A DNA stretch of 64,000 bases, taken from assembly GCF_003054055.1 (NCBI RefSeq), contig NZ_QBKI01000001.1:682001-746000 (forward strand). The letters are read 5' to 3'. The notes below the pieces were generated by a model. The model did no database searches, was not told where the DNA came from, and saw only the letters and a program-made list of their open reading frames with translations. Origin of the DNA: Pontibacter mucosus. GTDB taxonomy: Bacteria > Bacteroidota > Bacteroidia > Cytophagales > Hymenobacteraceae. A program made the position numbers and the translations under genes. This document shows positions 48,696 through 57,611 of the stretch, piece after piece. How positions within the stretch are numbered: the first letter of the stretch is position 1; each line of letters starts with the position of its first letter.

Positions 48696-51098
48696 ATGAA
48701 AAGAATTATTAAAAAGGTAGCCGTGCTTGGCTCCGGGGTGATGGGCTCGCGTATCGCCTGCCACTTCGCCAACATCGGGGTGCAGGTGCTGCTGCTCGAC
48801 ATCGTGCCGAAAGAGCTGACGCCCGACGAGGAAAAGAAAGGCCTGACGCTGGAAAGCAAGCAGGTGCGCAACCGCATCGTGAACAGCTCGTTGGATGCGG
48901 CCCTGAAATCAAACCCCTCACCGATTTACCGCAAGGCTGACGCGCGCCTGATACAGACAGGCAACTTTGAGGACAACATGAAGGACATCGCCACCGCCGA
49001 CTGGACCATTGAGGTGGTGGTGGAGAACCTGAAGATAAAGAAACTGGTGTACGACCAGGTGGAGCAGCACCGCAATCCGGGCACGCTCATCACCTCCAAC
49101 ACCTCGGGCATTCCGATCCACCTGATGCTGGAAGGCCGCTCCGACGATTTTAGAAAGCACTTCTGCGGTACGCACTTCTTCAACCCGCCGCGCTACCTGA
49201 AGCTTCTGGAGATCATCCCGACACCGGAAACCGATCCGGCAGTGGTAGACTTCCTGATGCACTACGGCGATTTATACTTGGGCAAGACTACCGTGCTAGC
49301 CAAAGACACGCCGGCCTTTATCGCCAACCGTGTGGGCATTTACGCCATCATGCAGGGCCTGCAGGTGATGAACAAGCTAGGCCTGAACGTGGACGAGGTG
49401 GACCGTATTTCCGGCCCGATCATCGGCCGTCCGAAATCGGCCACCTTCCGCACACTGGATGTAGTGGGACTGGATACCCTGGCAAACGTAGCCAACGGCC
49501 TGTACCAGACCGGCGAGAACGACGAATCAAGAGAGCTGTTCAGGCTGCCGGACTACCTGCAGAAGATGGTAGAGAACAAATGGTTGGGCGATAAAACCGG
49601 CCAGGGCTTCTATAAAAAGACAAAGGACGCGAGCGGCAAAACCGAGATCCTGACGCTGGACCTGAACACGCTGGAGTATGGGCCGAAGCAGAAAGCCAAA
49701 TTCCAGAGCCTGGAGGTACTTAAGCCAATTGAAGACTTGAAGAAGCGCATAAAGGCATTCTCCGGCCAGTCCGACAAAGCCGCGCAATTCTTCAACGAGT
49801 CGCTCTACGGCCTGTTCCAGTACGTGAGCAACCGCATCCCGGAGATCTCTGACGAGCTTTACAGAATAGACGACGCCATGCGTGCCGGCTTTGGCTGGGA
49901 GCTTGGTCCGTTTGAGTACTGGGATGCCATTGGTGCCCGCGAAGGCGTGCAGCGCATGCTCGAGAACGGCTACCAGCCTGCCCGTTGGGTAGAGGAGATG
50001 CTGGAGCGCGGCAAAGAGTCCTTCTACATTGTAGAAAACGGGCAGCGCCGCTACTACGACATCCAGAGCAAAGAGTATAAAGCCATACCGGGCGCCGAGA
50101 ACTTCATCATCCTGAATAACCTGCGCGAGAACAAAGTTATCTGGAAAAACACCGGCGCAACTATAACTGACCTTGGTGACGGCATCCTGAACGTGGAGTT
50201 CCACACCAAAATGAACACCATGGGCGGCGACGTGATCATGGCGCTGAACAAGGGCATCGAGCTGGCCGAAAAAGATTTCCGTGGGATGGTAGTGGGCAAC
50301 CAGGGGGCTAACTTCTCTGCCGGTGCCAACGTGGGGCTGATTTACATGTATGCCATCGACCAGGATTACGACGAGCTGAACATGATCATCCGCCAGTTCC
50401 AGAACACAATGATGCGCATGCGCTATTCGGCTATCCCGGTAGTGGGCGCGCCGCATGGCCTGACGTTGGGCGGTGGCTGCGAGCTGAACCTGCACGTGGA
50501 CCACATCCAGGCGGCCGCTGAGACCTATATGGGCCTGGTGGAGTTCGGTGTGGGCCTGATACCAGGCGGTGGCGGCACTAAGGAGATGACGTTGCGTGCG
50601 GCTGACATGTACGCTGATGGCGATATCGAGCTGAACGACCTGAAAAACGTGTTCCTCAACATCGGCATGGCGAAGGTTTCTACCTCGGCCAAAGAGGCTA
50701 TTGACCTGGGTTACATGCGCCAGAGCGACGGTATTTCCATCAACAGCAACCGCCAGATTGCCGATGCCAAAGCGCAGGCTATACTGCTGGCAGAGGCTGG
50801 CTACACCAAACCGGTGCCGCGTACTAACATCAAGGTGCAGGGCCGCGGTGCCCTGGGTATGTTCCTGACAGGAGCCAACGCTATGTATACTGGCCGCTAC
50901 ATGTCGGAGCACGACCTGAAGATTTCTCAGAAACTGGCTTACGTGATGTGCGGCGGCGATTTGTCGGCCCCAACCGAGGTGAGCGAGCAGTACCTGCTGG
51001 ATCTGGAGCGCGAGGCCTTCCTGTCGCTGACGGGTGAGCGCAAAACACTCGAGCGCATCCAGAGCATCCTGACAACTGGTAAGCCGCTGCGGAATTAA
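48696..51098 (+). CDS. fadN: 3-hydroxyacyl-CoA dehydrogenase / enoyl-CoA hydratase
   Basis: An 800-residue bifunctional beta-oxidation enzyme. The dehydrogenase part is N-terminal (NAD-binding VLGSGVMGSRIACHFANIG, residues 10-28; substrate motif HFFNPPRYLKLLEIIPTP, about 164-181) and the crotonase-type hydratase is C-terminal (FSAGANVGLIYM near 545; GLTLGGGCELNLHVDHI near 590; FGVGLIPGGGGTKEM near 625). This order is opposite to E. coli FadB and matches B. subtilis FadN in layout and length. It heads fadN-fadA-fadE, now interrupted by two inserted small genes. Confidence 0.93.
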   Translation: MKRIIKKVAVLGSGVMGSRIACHFANIGVQVLLLDIVPKELTPDEEKKGLTLESKQVRNRIVNSSLDAALKSNPSPIYRKADARLIQTGNFEDNMKDIATADWTIEVVVENLKIKKLVYDQVEQHRNPGTLITSNTSGIPIHLMLEGRSDDFRKHFCGTHFFNPPRYLKLLEIIPTPETDPAVVDFLMHYGDLYLGKTTVLAKDTPAFIANRVGIYAIMQGLQVMNKLGLNVDEVDRISGPIIGRPKSATFRTLDVVGLDTLANVANGLYQTGENDESRELFRLPDYLQKMVENKWLGDKTGQGFYKKTKDASGKTEILTLDLNTLEYGPKQKAKFQSLEVLKPIEDLKKRIKAFSGQSDKAAQFFNESLYGLFQYVSNRIPEISDELYRIDDAMRAGFGWELGPFEYWDAIGAREGVQRMLENGYQPARWVEEMLERGKESFYIVENGQRRYYDIQSKEYKAIPGAENFIILNNLRENKVIWKNTGATITDLGDGILNVEFHTKMNTMGGDVIMALNKGIELAEKDFRGMVVGNQGANFSAGANVGLIYMYAIDQDYDELNMIIRQFQNTMMRMRYSAIPVVGAPHGLTLGGGCELNLHVDHIQAAAETYMGLVEFGVGLIPGGGGTKEMTLRAADMYADGDIELNDLKNVFLNIGMAKVSTSAKEAIDLGYMRQSDGISINSNRQIADAKAQAILLAEAGYTKPVPRTNIKVQGRGALGMFLTGANAMYTGRYMSEHDLKISQKLAYVMCGGDLSAPTEVSEQYLLDLEREAFLSLTGERKTLERIQSILTTGKPLRN

Positions 51099-51150
51099 TG
51101 CTATAAGAAGTATGAGTGGCAGGTAAGGTCGCTCATAATTTATTCGTTCT

Positions 51151-51540
51151 TTGTCATCCTGTAAGGATCTTGGTAGAAGTTAGGTTAAGTGTCAGCCATG
51201 AAAAGCCACAACTACTTTGTCTATATCACCACCAACCCGGGTAAAACAGTACTCTATGTTGGGGTGACAAATGACTTGGTAGTAAGGCTGGAGCAGCACA
51301 AGGAAAACCGCGGTAAGCCCGAAACCTTTGCCGGTCGCTATTACTGCTATAAGCTTCTGTACTATGAGCGCCACACTTACGTGCAGTATGCCATAGAGCG
51401 GGAGAAGGAGCTGAAGTTGCTGAGTCGGGAGCAAAAGTTGGAGCTCATCAGAAAGGAGAATCCACACTTACAGTTTCTGAAGGTTGAGGATTAAGCCAGC
51501 CTGCATCTCCCAGCCACCAAGATCTTTACAAGATGACAAA
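51151..51540 (+). mobile_element. Inverted-repeat element carrying a GIY-YIG nuclease gene
   Basis: The left arm (51151-51174, TTGTCATCCTG...) and right arm (51516-51539, ...AGATGACAA) are inverted repeats with 22 of 24 positions matching. They enclose exactly one gene, the GIY-YIG nuclease at 51198-51494. The element sits in the gap between fadN and fadA. Related TGTCAT arms occur alone at 46960-47021, 48027-48040 and 51607-51645, so this is the cargo-bearing member of a local repeat family. Confidence 0.7.
51198..51494 (+). CDS. GIY-YIG nuclease family protein (small, stand-alone)
   Basis: A 98-residue single-domain GIY-YIG protein read from ATG 51198 (a GTG at 51189 is possible). The fold motif is YFVYITTNPGKTVLYVGVTNDLVVRLEQHK: VYI for GIY, YVG for YIG, and the catalytic Arg in VVRLEQHK; AIEREKELKLLSREQK carries the conserved Glu. 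It lacks other domains, like the small UPF0213/YhbQ type. Inverted repeats bracket the gene, suggesting a tiny mobile or homing-like unit rather than a housekeeping nuclease. Confidence 0.85.
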   Translation: MKSHNYFVYITTNPGKTVLYVGVTNDLVVRLEQHKENRGKPETFAGRYYCYKLLYYERHTYVQYAIEREKELKLLSREQKLELIRKENPHLQFLKVED

Positions 51541-51606
51541 AGAGGAAAGGTACTAAGTATAAGTATACAATTGCTGTCATTCTTTCTAATAAGCAGGCCT
51601 CAAATC

Positions 51607-51645
51607 TGTCATTCTGAAAGAAACTTGGTGGAAGGGAGGTTAAGC
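51607..51645 (+). repeat. Second copy of the TGTCAT left arm, downstream of the GIY-YIG element
   Basis: TGTCATTCTGAAAGAAACTT and the following TGGTGGAAGGGAGGTTAAG strongly resemble 51152-51190 over about 39 bases. A partial TGTCATTCTTTCT also lies at 51575-51587. These are direct-repeat leftovers next to the element. Confidence 0.65.
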
Positions 51646-51726
51646 CGAGGCTACTCCCCAACTCGACCAGATGATAGGGTAAAACTGAAAGTATAGTGAT
51701 AGTATAAACTATAAAAGAGCATCAAA

Positions 51727-52905
51727 ATGAACAATGCATATATCGTAGCCGGATACCGTAGCGCAGTAGGCAAGGCCAACCGTGGCGGATTCCGGTTCAC
51801 CAGACCTGATGACCTGGCTGCTGACGTCATCAAACACCTCCTGGCTTCTGTGCCAGCCCTTGACCCCGAGCGCGTAGACGACCTGATTGTGGGCAACGCG
51901 GTGCCGGAGGCGGAGCAAGGCCTGCAGATTGGCCGTATGATTTCGCTTCTGGCGCTGCCGATGTCGGTAAGCGGCATGACGGTAAACCGTTACTGCGGCT
52001 CCGGCCTGGAAACAATCGCTATTGCCGCTAACCGCATCGCGGCTGGCATGGCCGACTGTATCGTGGCGGGTGGTACCGAATCGATGTCGCTGGTGCCAAC
52101 GGCGGGCTGGAAGACGGTGCCGAACTACAAAATTGCCCAGAAGAACCCGGATTGGTACCTGAGCATGGGCCTAACGGCTGAGGCGGTGGCTGCCGATTAC
52201 AATGTTTCACGTGAAGACCAGGATGCGTTTGCCTTTAAGTCGCATCAGCGGGCTATTAACGCCATCCAAAACGGCTACTTCAAAGACCAGATCGTGCCAG
52301 TAACCGTGGAAGAAACCTACGTGGACGAAAATGGCAAGAAGAAGACCCGCTCGTTTGTGGTAGACACCGACGAAGGCCCACGTGCTGATACATCGATGGA
52401 GGCACTGGCCCGCCTTAAGCCCGTGTTTGCCGCAGGCGGTACGGTAACAGCCGGTAACTCGTCCCAGACATCCGACGGAGCCGCCTTTGTGATTGTGATG
52501 AGCGAGCGCATGGTAAAAGAGCTGAACCTGGAGCCGATTGCGCGCCTGGTAAGCTACGGTACCGGAGGGGTAGACCCGCGTATTATGGGTATGGGCCCAA
52601 TTGCCGCTGTGCCGAAAGCCCTAAAAATGGCTGGCCTAAGCCTGAACGACATCGACCTGATTGAGATGAACGAGGCCTTTGCCGCGCAGTCTATCGCCGT
52701 GATGCGCCACCTGGACTTTGATCCGGACAAGCTGAACATCAATGGCGGGGCCATCGCGCTCGGTCACCCGCTGGGCTGTTCCGGCGCCAAGCTGAGTGTG
52801 CAGCTCTTCAGCGACCTGCGCCGCACGGGCGGCAAGTATGGCTTGGTTACAGCCTGCGTAGGCGGTGGCCAGGGCGTGGCAGGTGTGTTTGAGCTACTAA
52901 AGTAG
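51727..52905 (+). CDS. fadA: Acetyl-CoA C-acyltransferase (3-ketoacyl-CoA thiolase)
   Basis: A 392-residue thiolase for the last beta-oxidation step. Catalytic Cys90 lies in NRYCGSGLETIA, the active-site His is in NGGAIALGHPLGCSGAKL (about 341-358), and the second catalytic Cys in TACVGGGQGVAGVFELL. Length and motif spacing match FadA/FadI. Second gene of the fadN-fadA-fadE run; 34 bases separate it from the four-helix-bundle gene and about 230 bases from the GIY-YIG gene. Confidence 0.95.
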   Translation: MNNAYIVAGYRSAVGKANRGGFRFTRPDDLAADVIKHLLASVPALDPERVDDLIVGNAVPEAEQGLQIGRMISLLALPMSVSGMTVNRYCGSGLETIAIAANRIAAGMADCIVAGGTESMSLVPTAGWKTVPNYKIAQKNPDWYLSMGLTAEAVAADYNVSREDQDAFAFKSHQRAINAIQNGYFKDQIVPVTVEETYVDENGKKKTRSFVVDTDEGPRADTSMEALARLKPVFAAGGTVTAGNSSQTSDGAAFVIVMSERMVKELNLEPIARLVSYGTGGVDPRIMGMGPIAAVPKALKMAGLSLNDIDLIEMNEAFAAQSIAVMRHLDFDPDKLNINGGAIALGHPLGCSGAKLSVQLFSDLRRTGGKYGLVTACVGGGQGVAGVFELLK

Positions 52906-52922
52906 CTTGACAAAAGACTATT

Positions 52923-53330
52923 TGACAAAGGACAAAAGATGAAGCATAACTTCAGGGAACTGAGAGTATGGCAGGAAGCCATAGCTGTTGCGAAAGAAGT
53001 ATATTTTCACTCCAGACAGTTCCCTGAATTTGAGAAGTATGGATTGACAAGTCAAGTTAATCGTGCTGTCGTTTCCATCGCTTCAAATATTGCCGAAGGC
53101 TCCGCTCGAAGCACTAACAAAGACTTTCGAAATTTTCTGGGTATAGCATTAGGCTCAGCCTATGAAGTAGAAACACAGTTATTATTGGCGAAAGAATTTG
53201 GCTACTTGTCCGAAGATAGTCTTAATAATTTGCTCAAGTTACTCCACAGTCTGGAGAAGAAGATTAGCAATCTGCAAAGTCGACTCAATGATTAAATATT
53301 AAGGGATAAAAAGTCTTTTGTCCTTTGTCA
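52923..53330 (+). mobile_element. Inverted-repeat element carrying a four-helix-bundle gene
   Basis: TGACAAAGGACAAAAGA occurs at 52923-52939 and, inverted and perfect, at 53314-53330. These 17-bp arms enclose the S23-type gene; the left arm ends on the first base of its ATG. A partial extra copy (TTGACAAAAGACTA) precedes at 52907. In RNA the arms could pair and fold the whole gene into a loop, much like the 23S rRNA intervening sequences that carry S23-type genes in Leptospira and others. Confidence 0.72.
52939..53295 (+). CDS. Four-helix-bundle protein (S23/23S rRNA intervening-sequence family)
   Basis: A 118-residue protein of the four-helix-bundle family (TIGR02436-type), first known from rRNA intervening sequences: FRELRVWQEAIAVAKEVY, then the conserved LTSQVNRAVVSIASNIAEGSAR and the NFLGIALGSAYEVETQLLLAKEFGYL helices. 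The function is unknown; a nucleic-acid role, and a role like diversity-generating accessory Avd proteins, has been proposed for relatives. Here it sits between fadA and fadE, inside 17-bp inverted repeats, with its ATG embedded in the left repeat. Confidence 0.9.
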   Translation: MKHNFRELRVWQEAIAVAKEVYFHSRQFPEFEKYGLTSQVNRAVVSIASNIAEGSARSTNKDFRNFLGIALGSAYEVETQLLLAKEFGYLSEDSLNNLLKLLHSLEKKISNLQSRLND

Positions 53331-53353
53331 CAAAATCAAAAAATCTAAAAACC

Positions 53354-55138
53354 ATGGAAACTAAAACCGCAACTATAAAAGGTGGAGAATTCCTGATCAA
53401 GGAGACCAACCCGCAGGATGTGTTTATTCCGGAGGAATTTAACGAGGAGCAGCGCATGATGGCCCAGACTTGCCTGGACTTTGTGCGCGAGGAAGTATAC
53501 CCGCTGCTGGACAGGCTGGACAACCACGAAGAGGGACTGATGGAAGGGCTGATGAAGAAAGCCGGGGAGCTGGGTCTGTTCGCGGTATCGATGCCGGAGC
53601 AGTACGGCGGCCTGGATATGGACTTCAACACCTCGCTGCTGGTAACGGAGTCGGTAGGCGGCGGGCATTCGTTCCCGGTAGCCTTTGCGGCGCACACCGG
53701 TATCGGTACACTGCCTATTTTATACTTTGGTACCGAGGAGCAGAAGAACAAGTATATCCCCAAACTGGTGAGCGGCGAGTGGACGTCTGCTTACTGCTTA
53801 ACGGAGCCGGGTTCTGGTTCTGACGCCCTGGCGGCCAAGACCAAGGCGGTGCTCAACGATGCAGGCACGCACTACATCCTGAACGGTCAGAAGATGTGGA
53901 TTACCAACGCGGGCTTTGCCGATGTGTTCATCGTGTTTGCGCAGGTAGACGGCGACAAGTTCACCGGCTTTATTGTGGAGAAAAATTACCCGGGCCTGAG
54001 CCTGGGCAATGAGGAGCATAAGATGGGTATCAAAGGCTCCTCTACCCGCCAGGTGTTCCTGACGGACTGCGAGGTGCCGAAAGGGAACGTGCTGGGCGAG
54101 ATCGGTAAAGGTCACCTGATTGCCTTCAACATCCTCAACATTGGTCGTATTAAACTAGGAGCTGCCACCTTGGGAGCCGCTAAGAAAGTGGCAGACCTGT
54201 CGGTGAAGTATGCCAACGAGCGCCACCAGTTCAAGCTGCCTATCGCTAAGTTCGGCGCTATCCGGCACAAACTGGCAGAGCAGGCCATTCGCATTTACGG
54301 CTTAGAGTCGGCCCTGTACCGCGCCGGTATGGACATTTACCACAAAGAGCAGGAGTTGCTGAGCAGCGGTGCGAATGAGAACGAGGCACTACTGGGCGCT
54401 GCCCGCGAGTTTGCCGTCGAGGCCGCCATGCTGAAAGTGGAAGGCTCGGAGGTGCTGGATTACGTGGTGGACGAAGGCGTACAGATCTACGGTGGCTACG
54501 GCTTCTCAGCCGACTACCCGATGGACCGCGCCTACCGCGACTCCCGTATCAACCGTATTTTTGAGGGTACCAACGAGATCAACCGCATGCTCACCGTGGA
54601 CATGATCCTGAAAAAGGCGATGAAAGGCGAACTCGACCTGATGGGCCCGGCGCAGGCGGTGCAGCAGGAGCTGATGGCTATTCCGGACTTCGGAGAGGAA
54701 GAGGAAGGCCTGTTTACAGCAGAGCACAAGGCTATCCGCAACCTGAAGAAAGCCATTCTGATGGTGGCCGGCACGGCGGTGCAGAAGTACATGGACTCGC
54801 TGGCCAAGGAGCAGGAAATCCTGATGAACATTGCCGACATGGCCATCAAGACCTACGTGGCGGAATCCACGCTGCTGCGCGTGGAGAAACTGGTAAGCCA
54901 GAAAGGCGAAGAGGCCGTGGCCAACCAGATAGACATCGTGCGTGTGACGGTAAACGATGCGGTGGATTCGGCTTTTATGGCTGGTAAAGACGCCATTGCC
55001 GCGATGGCCGAAGGCGATGAGCAGCGCCTGTTGTTCATGGGCCTGAAGCGCTTCACGAAGAAAGACCTGTACAATACCAAAGAAGCGCGCCGCCGCATTG
55101 CCGCTGCCCTGGTAGAGGCAAATGAGTATGTATATTAA
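53354..55138 (+). CDS. fadE: Acyl-CoA dehydrogenase
   Basis: A 594-residue flavin-dependent acyl-CoA dehydrogenase for the first beta-oxidation step. I chose ATG 53354, because an in-frame TTG at 53318 runs through the inserted repeat; the resulting length equals B. subtilis FadE. Motifs: YCLTEPGSGSDA, MWITNAGFADVF, FKLPIAKFGAIRHKLAEQAI and the C-terminal YGGYGFSADYPMDRAYRDSRINRIFEGTNEINRM. A second C-terminal extension (about 430-594) is typical of this long subgroup. A strong terminator follows, closing the beta-oxidation operon. Confidence 0.94.
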   Translation: METKTATIKGGEFLIKETNPQDVFIPEEFNEEQRMMAQTCLDFVREEVYPLLDRLDNHEEGLMEGLMKKAGELGLFAVSMPEQYGGLDMDFNTSLLVTESVGGGHSFPVAFAAHTGIGTLPILYFGTEEQKNKYIPKLVSGEWTSAYCLTEPGSGSDALAAKTKAVLNDAGTHYILNGQKMWITNAGFADVFIVFAQVDGDKFTGFIVEKNYPGLSLGNEEHKMGIKGSSTRQVFLTDCEVPKGNVLGEIGKGHLIAFNILNIGRIKLGAATLGAAKKVADLSVKYANERHQFKLPIAKFGAIRHKLAEQAIRIYGLESALYRAGMDIYHKEQELLSSGANENEALLGAAREFAVEAAMLKVEGSEVLDYVVDEGVQIYGGYGFSADYPMDRAYRDSRINRIFEGTNEINRMLTVDMILKKAMKGELDLMGPAQAVQQELMAIPDFGEEEEGLFTAEHKAIRNLKKAILMVAGTAVQKYMDSLAKEQEILMNIADMAIKTYVAESTLLRVEKLVSQKGEEAVANQIDIVRVTVNDAVDSAFMAGKDAIAAMAEGDEQRLLFMGLKRFTKKDLYNTKEARRRIAAALVEANEYVY

Positions 55139-55161
55139 TTTCTGACCATTTATAGTTAGGG

Positions 55162-55194
55162 AAAGGCTGTTACCACAGGTAGCAGCCTTTTTTT
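55162..55194 (+). terminator. Terminator after fadE
   Basis: AAAGGCTGTTACC (55162-55174) pairs with GGTAGCAGCCTTT (55178-55190) at 12 of 13 positions and is followed by TTTT. Confidence 0.9.
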
Positions 55195-55319
55195 GTGTCA
55201 GAAAGAGAAAGTACTAAAGTATAAAATGCAAATCCTGCATCAATTTTATACTTGGGGCAGTAGTAGTCGCAGACATTTTACGTATTAGAGGAACAGCCAC
55301 TTGGTACAAAAACAGAACT

Positions 55320-56048
55320 ATGAAGGTGACTTGCCTTATACCTTGCTACAACGAACGGGAGCGCATCGGACAGGTGCTGCGCATTATGGTGGGCACAAAA
55401 TATATTGCCCAGGTAATTTGTGTGGATGATGGCTCTGAAGACGGTACCGCCGACTACATACAGCACAACTGGCCAGGGGTGGAGGTAGTGCGGCTGCCGC
55501 AGAACGTGGGTAAAACCGAAGCTATCCGGCAAGGCCTCCGGCAGGTAAAGTATAAAACCCTGCTGATGATGGATGCCGACCTGCAGGACCTGCGAAGGTA
55601 TGAGCTGGAAGCTGCCCTGGAGGCGTACCGGAAGTATACTTCTGTGGATATGATTATCCTGCGCCGCATCAACTCGCCCTGGTTCGTGAAGTGGTACCGC
55701 AGCGATGTGCTCCTGTCCGGCGAGCGTATACTTAAAACCGCTGACCTGAAGCAGGTGCTAAACCAGAAGCTGAAGTCTTACCAGCTGGAGGTGGCCATCA
55801 ACCGCTACATGTTGCGCCACAAAAAGGTAGTGCGCTGGATGCCTTGGTCGGCTATGAACACTTATAAAGTGGATAAGCTGGGCGTGCTGGACGGCTCCCG
55901 CAAGGAGTTTAAGATGTATGTGGATATTGTGAACTACGTGGGCTTTTCGCACATGCTGCTGCAGCTGACCTCGTTTACCCGACGCATGCGCAAAAAACAG
56001 GAAAGCGAGTCGCTCCGAACCCGCTTTCTGCAGCAGCTAAAGCTGTAA
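55320..56048 (+). CDS. Glycosyltransferase family 2 protein
   Basis: A 242-residue GT-A fold glycosyltransferase. CLIPCYNERERIGQVL is the GT2 start, VDDGSEDGT (about residues 39-47) and MMDADLQDL (about 81-89) provide nucleotide-sugar and metal binding. There is no membrane segment, so it is cytosolic or peripheral. The acceptor is unknown; no polysaccharide cluster is nearby. It is convergent with the next gene with a 1-base gap. Confidence 0.85.
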   Translation: MKVTCLIPCYNERERIGQVLRIMVGTKYIAQVICVDDGSEDGTADYIQHNWPGVEVVRLPQNVGKTEAIRQGLRQVKYKTLLMMDADLQDLRRYELEAALEAYRKYTSVDMIILRRINSPWFVKWYRSDVLLSGERILKTADLKQVLNQKLKSYQLEVAINRYMLRHKKVVRWMPWSAMNTYKVDKLGVLDGSRKEFKMYVDIVNYVGFSHMLLQLTSFTRRMRKKQESESLRTRFLQQLKL

Positions 56049-56049
56049 G

Positions 56050-57504
56050 CTATCTCACCTCGATGCGGGTGAGCTGCAGCTTGTCCGCTCTCTTTCCCCC
56101 ACGTAGCACCGTCACAATGTCCTTGCCGGCCAGCCAGGTGGTGTAATCCTTTACATAAGCCAGCTTTTTATCATTCGGGATGCCGAGGCGAAGGCCCTGC
56201 GGGGCTGTGGCGCTGCCATTGTTGGTGTTTATCTGGCGCAAGTATAAATCATACTTCCCGCCGAGCTCCTCCAGCGTAAGCAGGTTCAGCGTATTGCCGC
56301 TAAGGTAGGAGCTGTAGGAGATGCTGGTAAAGCCTTCGGAAGCCGGGGCTTGCTGCTGCTTCATCAGCACCGAGTTCCAATCGAAGGTCATGTACTCGTC
56401 GTAGGCGAACAGGTGCAGCTCTTTGGCAAAGTATGGTGAGTTTTCCCCGCCCTCGGTATACTTCTTTTCGGCAAGTATAAGCAGTTGCCGCTCTGGTGTC
56501 AGGATCAGGTCAGTGAGGTAAATGTCCTGCAAGGAGTTGCTTTTATTTGTTTTATCCAGCGCATTTACCTTTTGCACATACTCTGGGGTGAACATGTACT
56601 CCTCGGCAAAACGCATGTCCTCGTTCTCGAAATCATACTGCACGGCCTTCAGGCTGTAGTAGCCGCCGCTTTTCTCGTCAGCCGTCAGCACGGCGCCATA
56701 CATTTGCCCGTTCGGCATCAGCTCGAAGCGTGTGTCGCGGATGTATACTTTCTTGCCACCAAACACGCCGCCCACCAGCACCGACATCACCCTGACTTCC
56801 TTGCTGCCCGGCTTGTACTGGCGCACGCTCAGGCGGTTCATTTGGTCCGAAATCAGGTTCACATACTGCTCGCCACCATTGCCCACCTGTATGTCGGCGG
56901 TCAGGATGCCGCGCAAGTCGCTCAGGTCATACTTTACGTCCTGCTGCTTTTGCAGGCTGCCGTTGTAGAGCGTGCCGCTGATGCTTTGTATCTGGAAGCT
57001 GTTGTCGGTTTGAAAGCGGTAGGCCAGCACCTGCGTACCGTCAGCCGACACCGCCACGCCAGCCCTGCGGCCTTTGGCCGGAGCCCCCAGGAGCTGTACC
57101 GGCTGCTCCGCTTTTCCCGTTTTTAGGTTAATGCGGTGCGCGTGGAGCAGCTGGTTTTGGCCGTCCTGCCGGTGCGTCACCACCAGCGCCGCCTCTTGCC
57201 CGGCTGTGAACTTATCCACTTCCTCGCCTGCAGCCATGGGTATCTCCGCTGCCCAAAGCTTTTTCAGGTCCGCGTTATATTTCTCCACGGTATATTGGCC
57301 ATCGCCCTGGCGGTTTAAAAGTATAAACTCGTTCTGCCCCACCGGGATGGATTTGTGCGGCAGGCGCTGGTTGTAATGGTCGACTTCGGGGTTGGGCTGA
57401 TAGTTAAAGTCTACCGCTGCCCTGATTTTGGACTGGGCAAGTATAGCCTGCGGCAGGCAGAGCAGGCACAGAAGTATAAGCGAAAGAGTAAACTGCTTTT
57501 TCAC
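56050..57504 (-). CDS. Exported hypothetical protein
   Basis: A 484-residue protein with a signal peptide (MKKQFTLSLILLCLLCLPQ, cleavage near ILAQ) and a largely beta-rich, repeat-like mature part that may form a propeller, though no repeat is clear. The start codon is GTG at 57504. No catalytic motif or named domain is recognised. It is likely periplasmic or secreted. Confidence 0.65.
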   Translation of the reverse strand: MKKQFTLSLILLCLLCLPQAILAQSKIRAAVDFNYQPNPEVDHYNQRLPHKSIPVGQNEFILLNRQGDGQYTVEKYNADLKKLWAAEIPMAAGEEVDKFTAGQEAALVVTHRQDGQNQLLHAHRINLKTGKAEQPVQLLGAPAKGRRAGVAVSADGTQVLAYRFQTDNSFQIQSISGTLYNGSLQKQQDVKYDLSDLRGILTADIQVGNGGEQYVNLISDQMNRLSVRQYKPGSKEVRVMSVLVGGVFGGKKVYIRDTRFELMPNGQMYGAVLTADEKSGGYYSLKAVQYDFENEDMRFAEEYMFTPEYVQKVNALDKTNKSNSLQDIYLTDLILTPERQLLILAEKKYTEGGENSPYFAKELHLFAYDEYMTFDWNSVLMKQQQAPASEGFTSISYSSYLSGNTLNLLTLEELGGKYDLYLRQINTNNGSATAPQGLRLGIPNDKKLAYVKDYTTWLAGKDIVTVLRGGKRADKLQLTRIEVR

Positions 57505-57611
57505 GGGTGATTTGAGTTTGTAATAAGGGTAAAACGGAGGTGTGAGGTGTTGGTTGTGGGGAATGATGCTCGTGCAGCCGAAACCGGTGTGAGTGCTTCG
57601 TGCTTTTCTCC

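Noticed and set aside
49527..50912. 461-residue open frame antisense to fadN
   Set aside because: It lies opposite a clear bifunctional enzyme; long antisense frames are expected in GC-rich coding DNA, and the translation is His/Val/Leu-rich with no domain.
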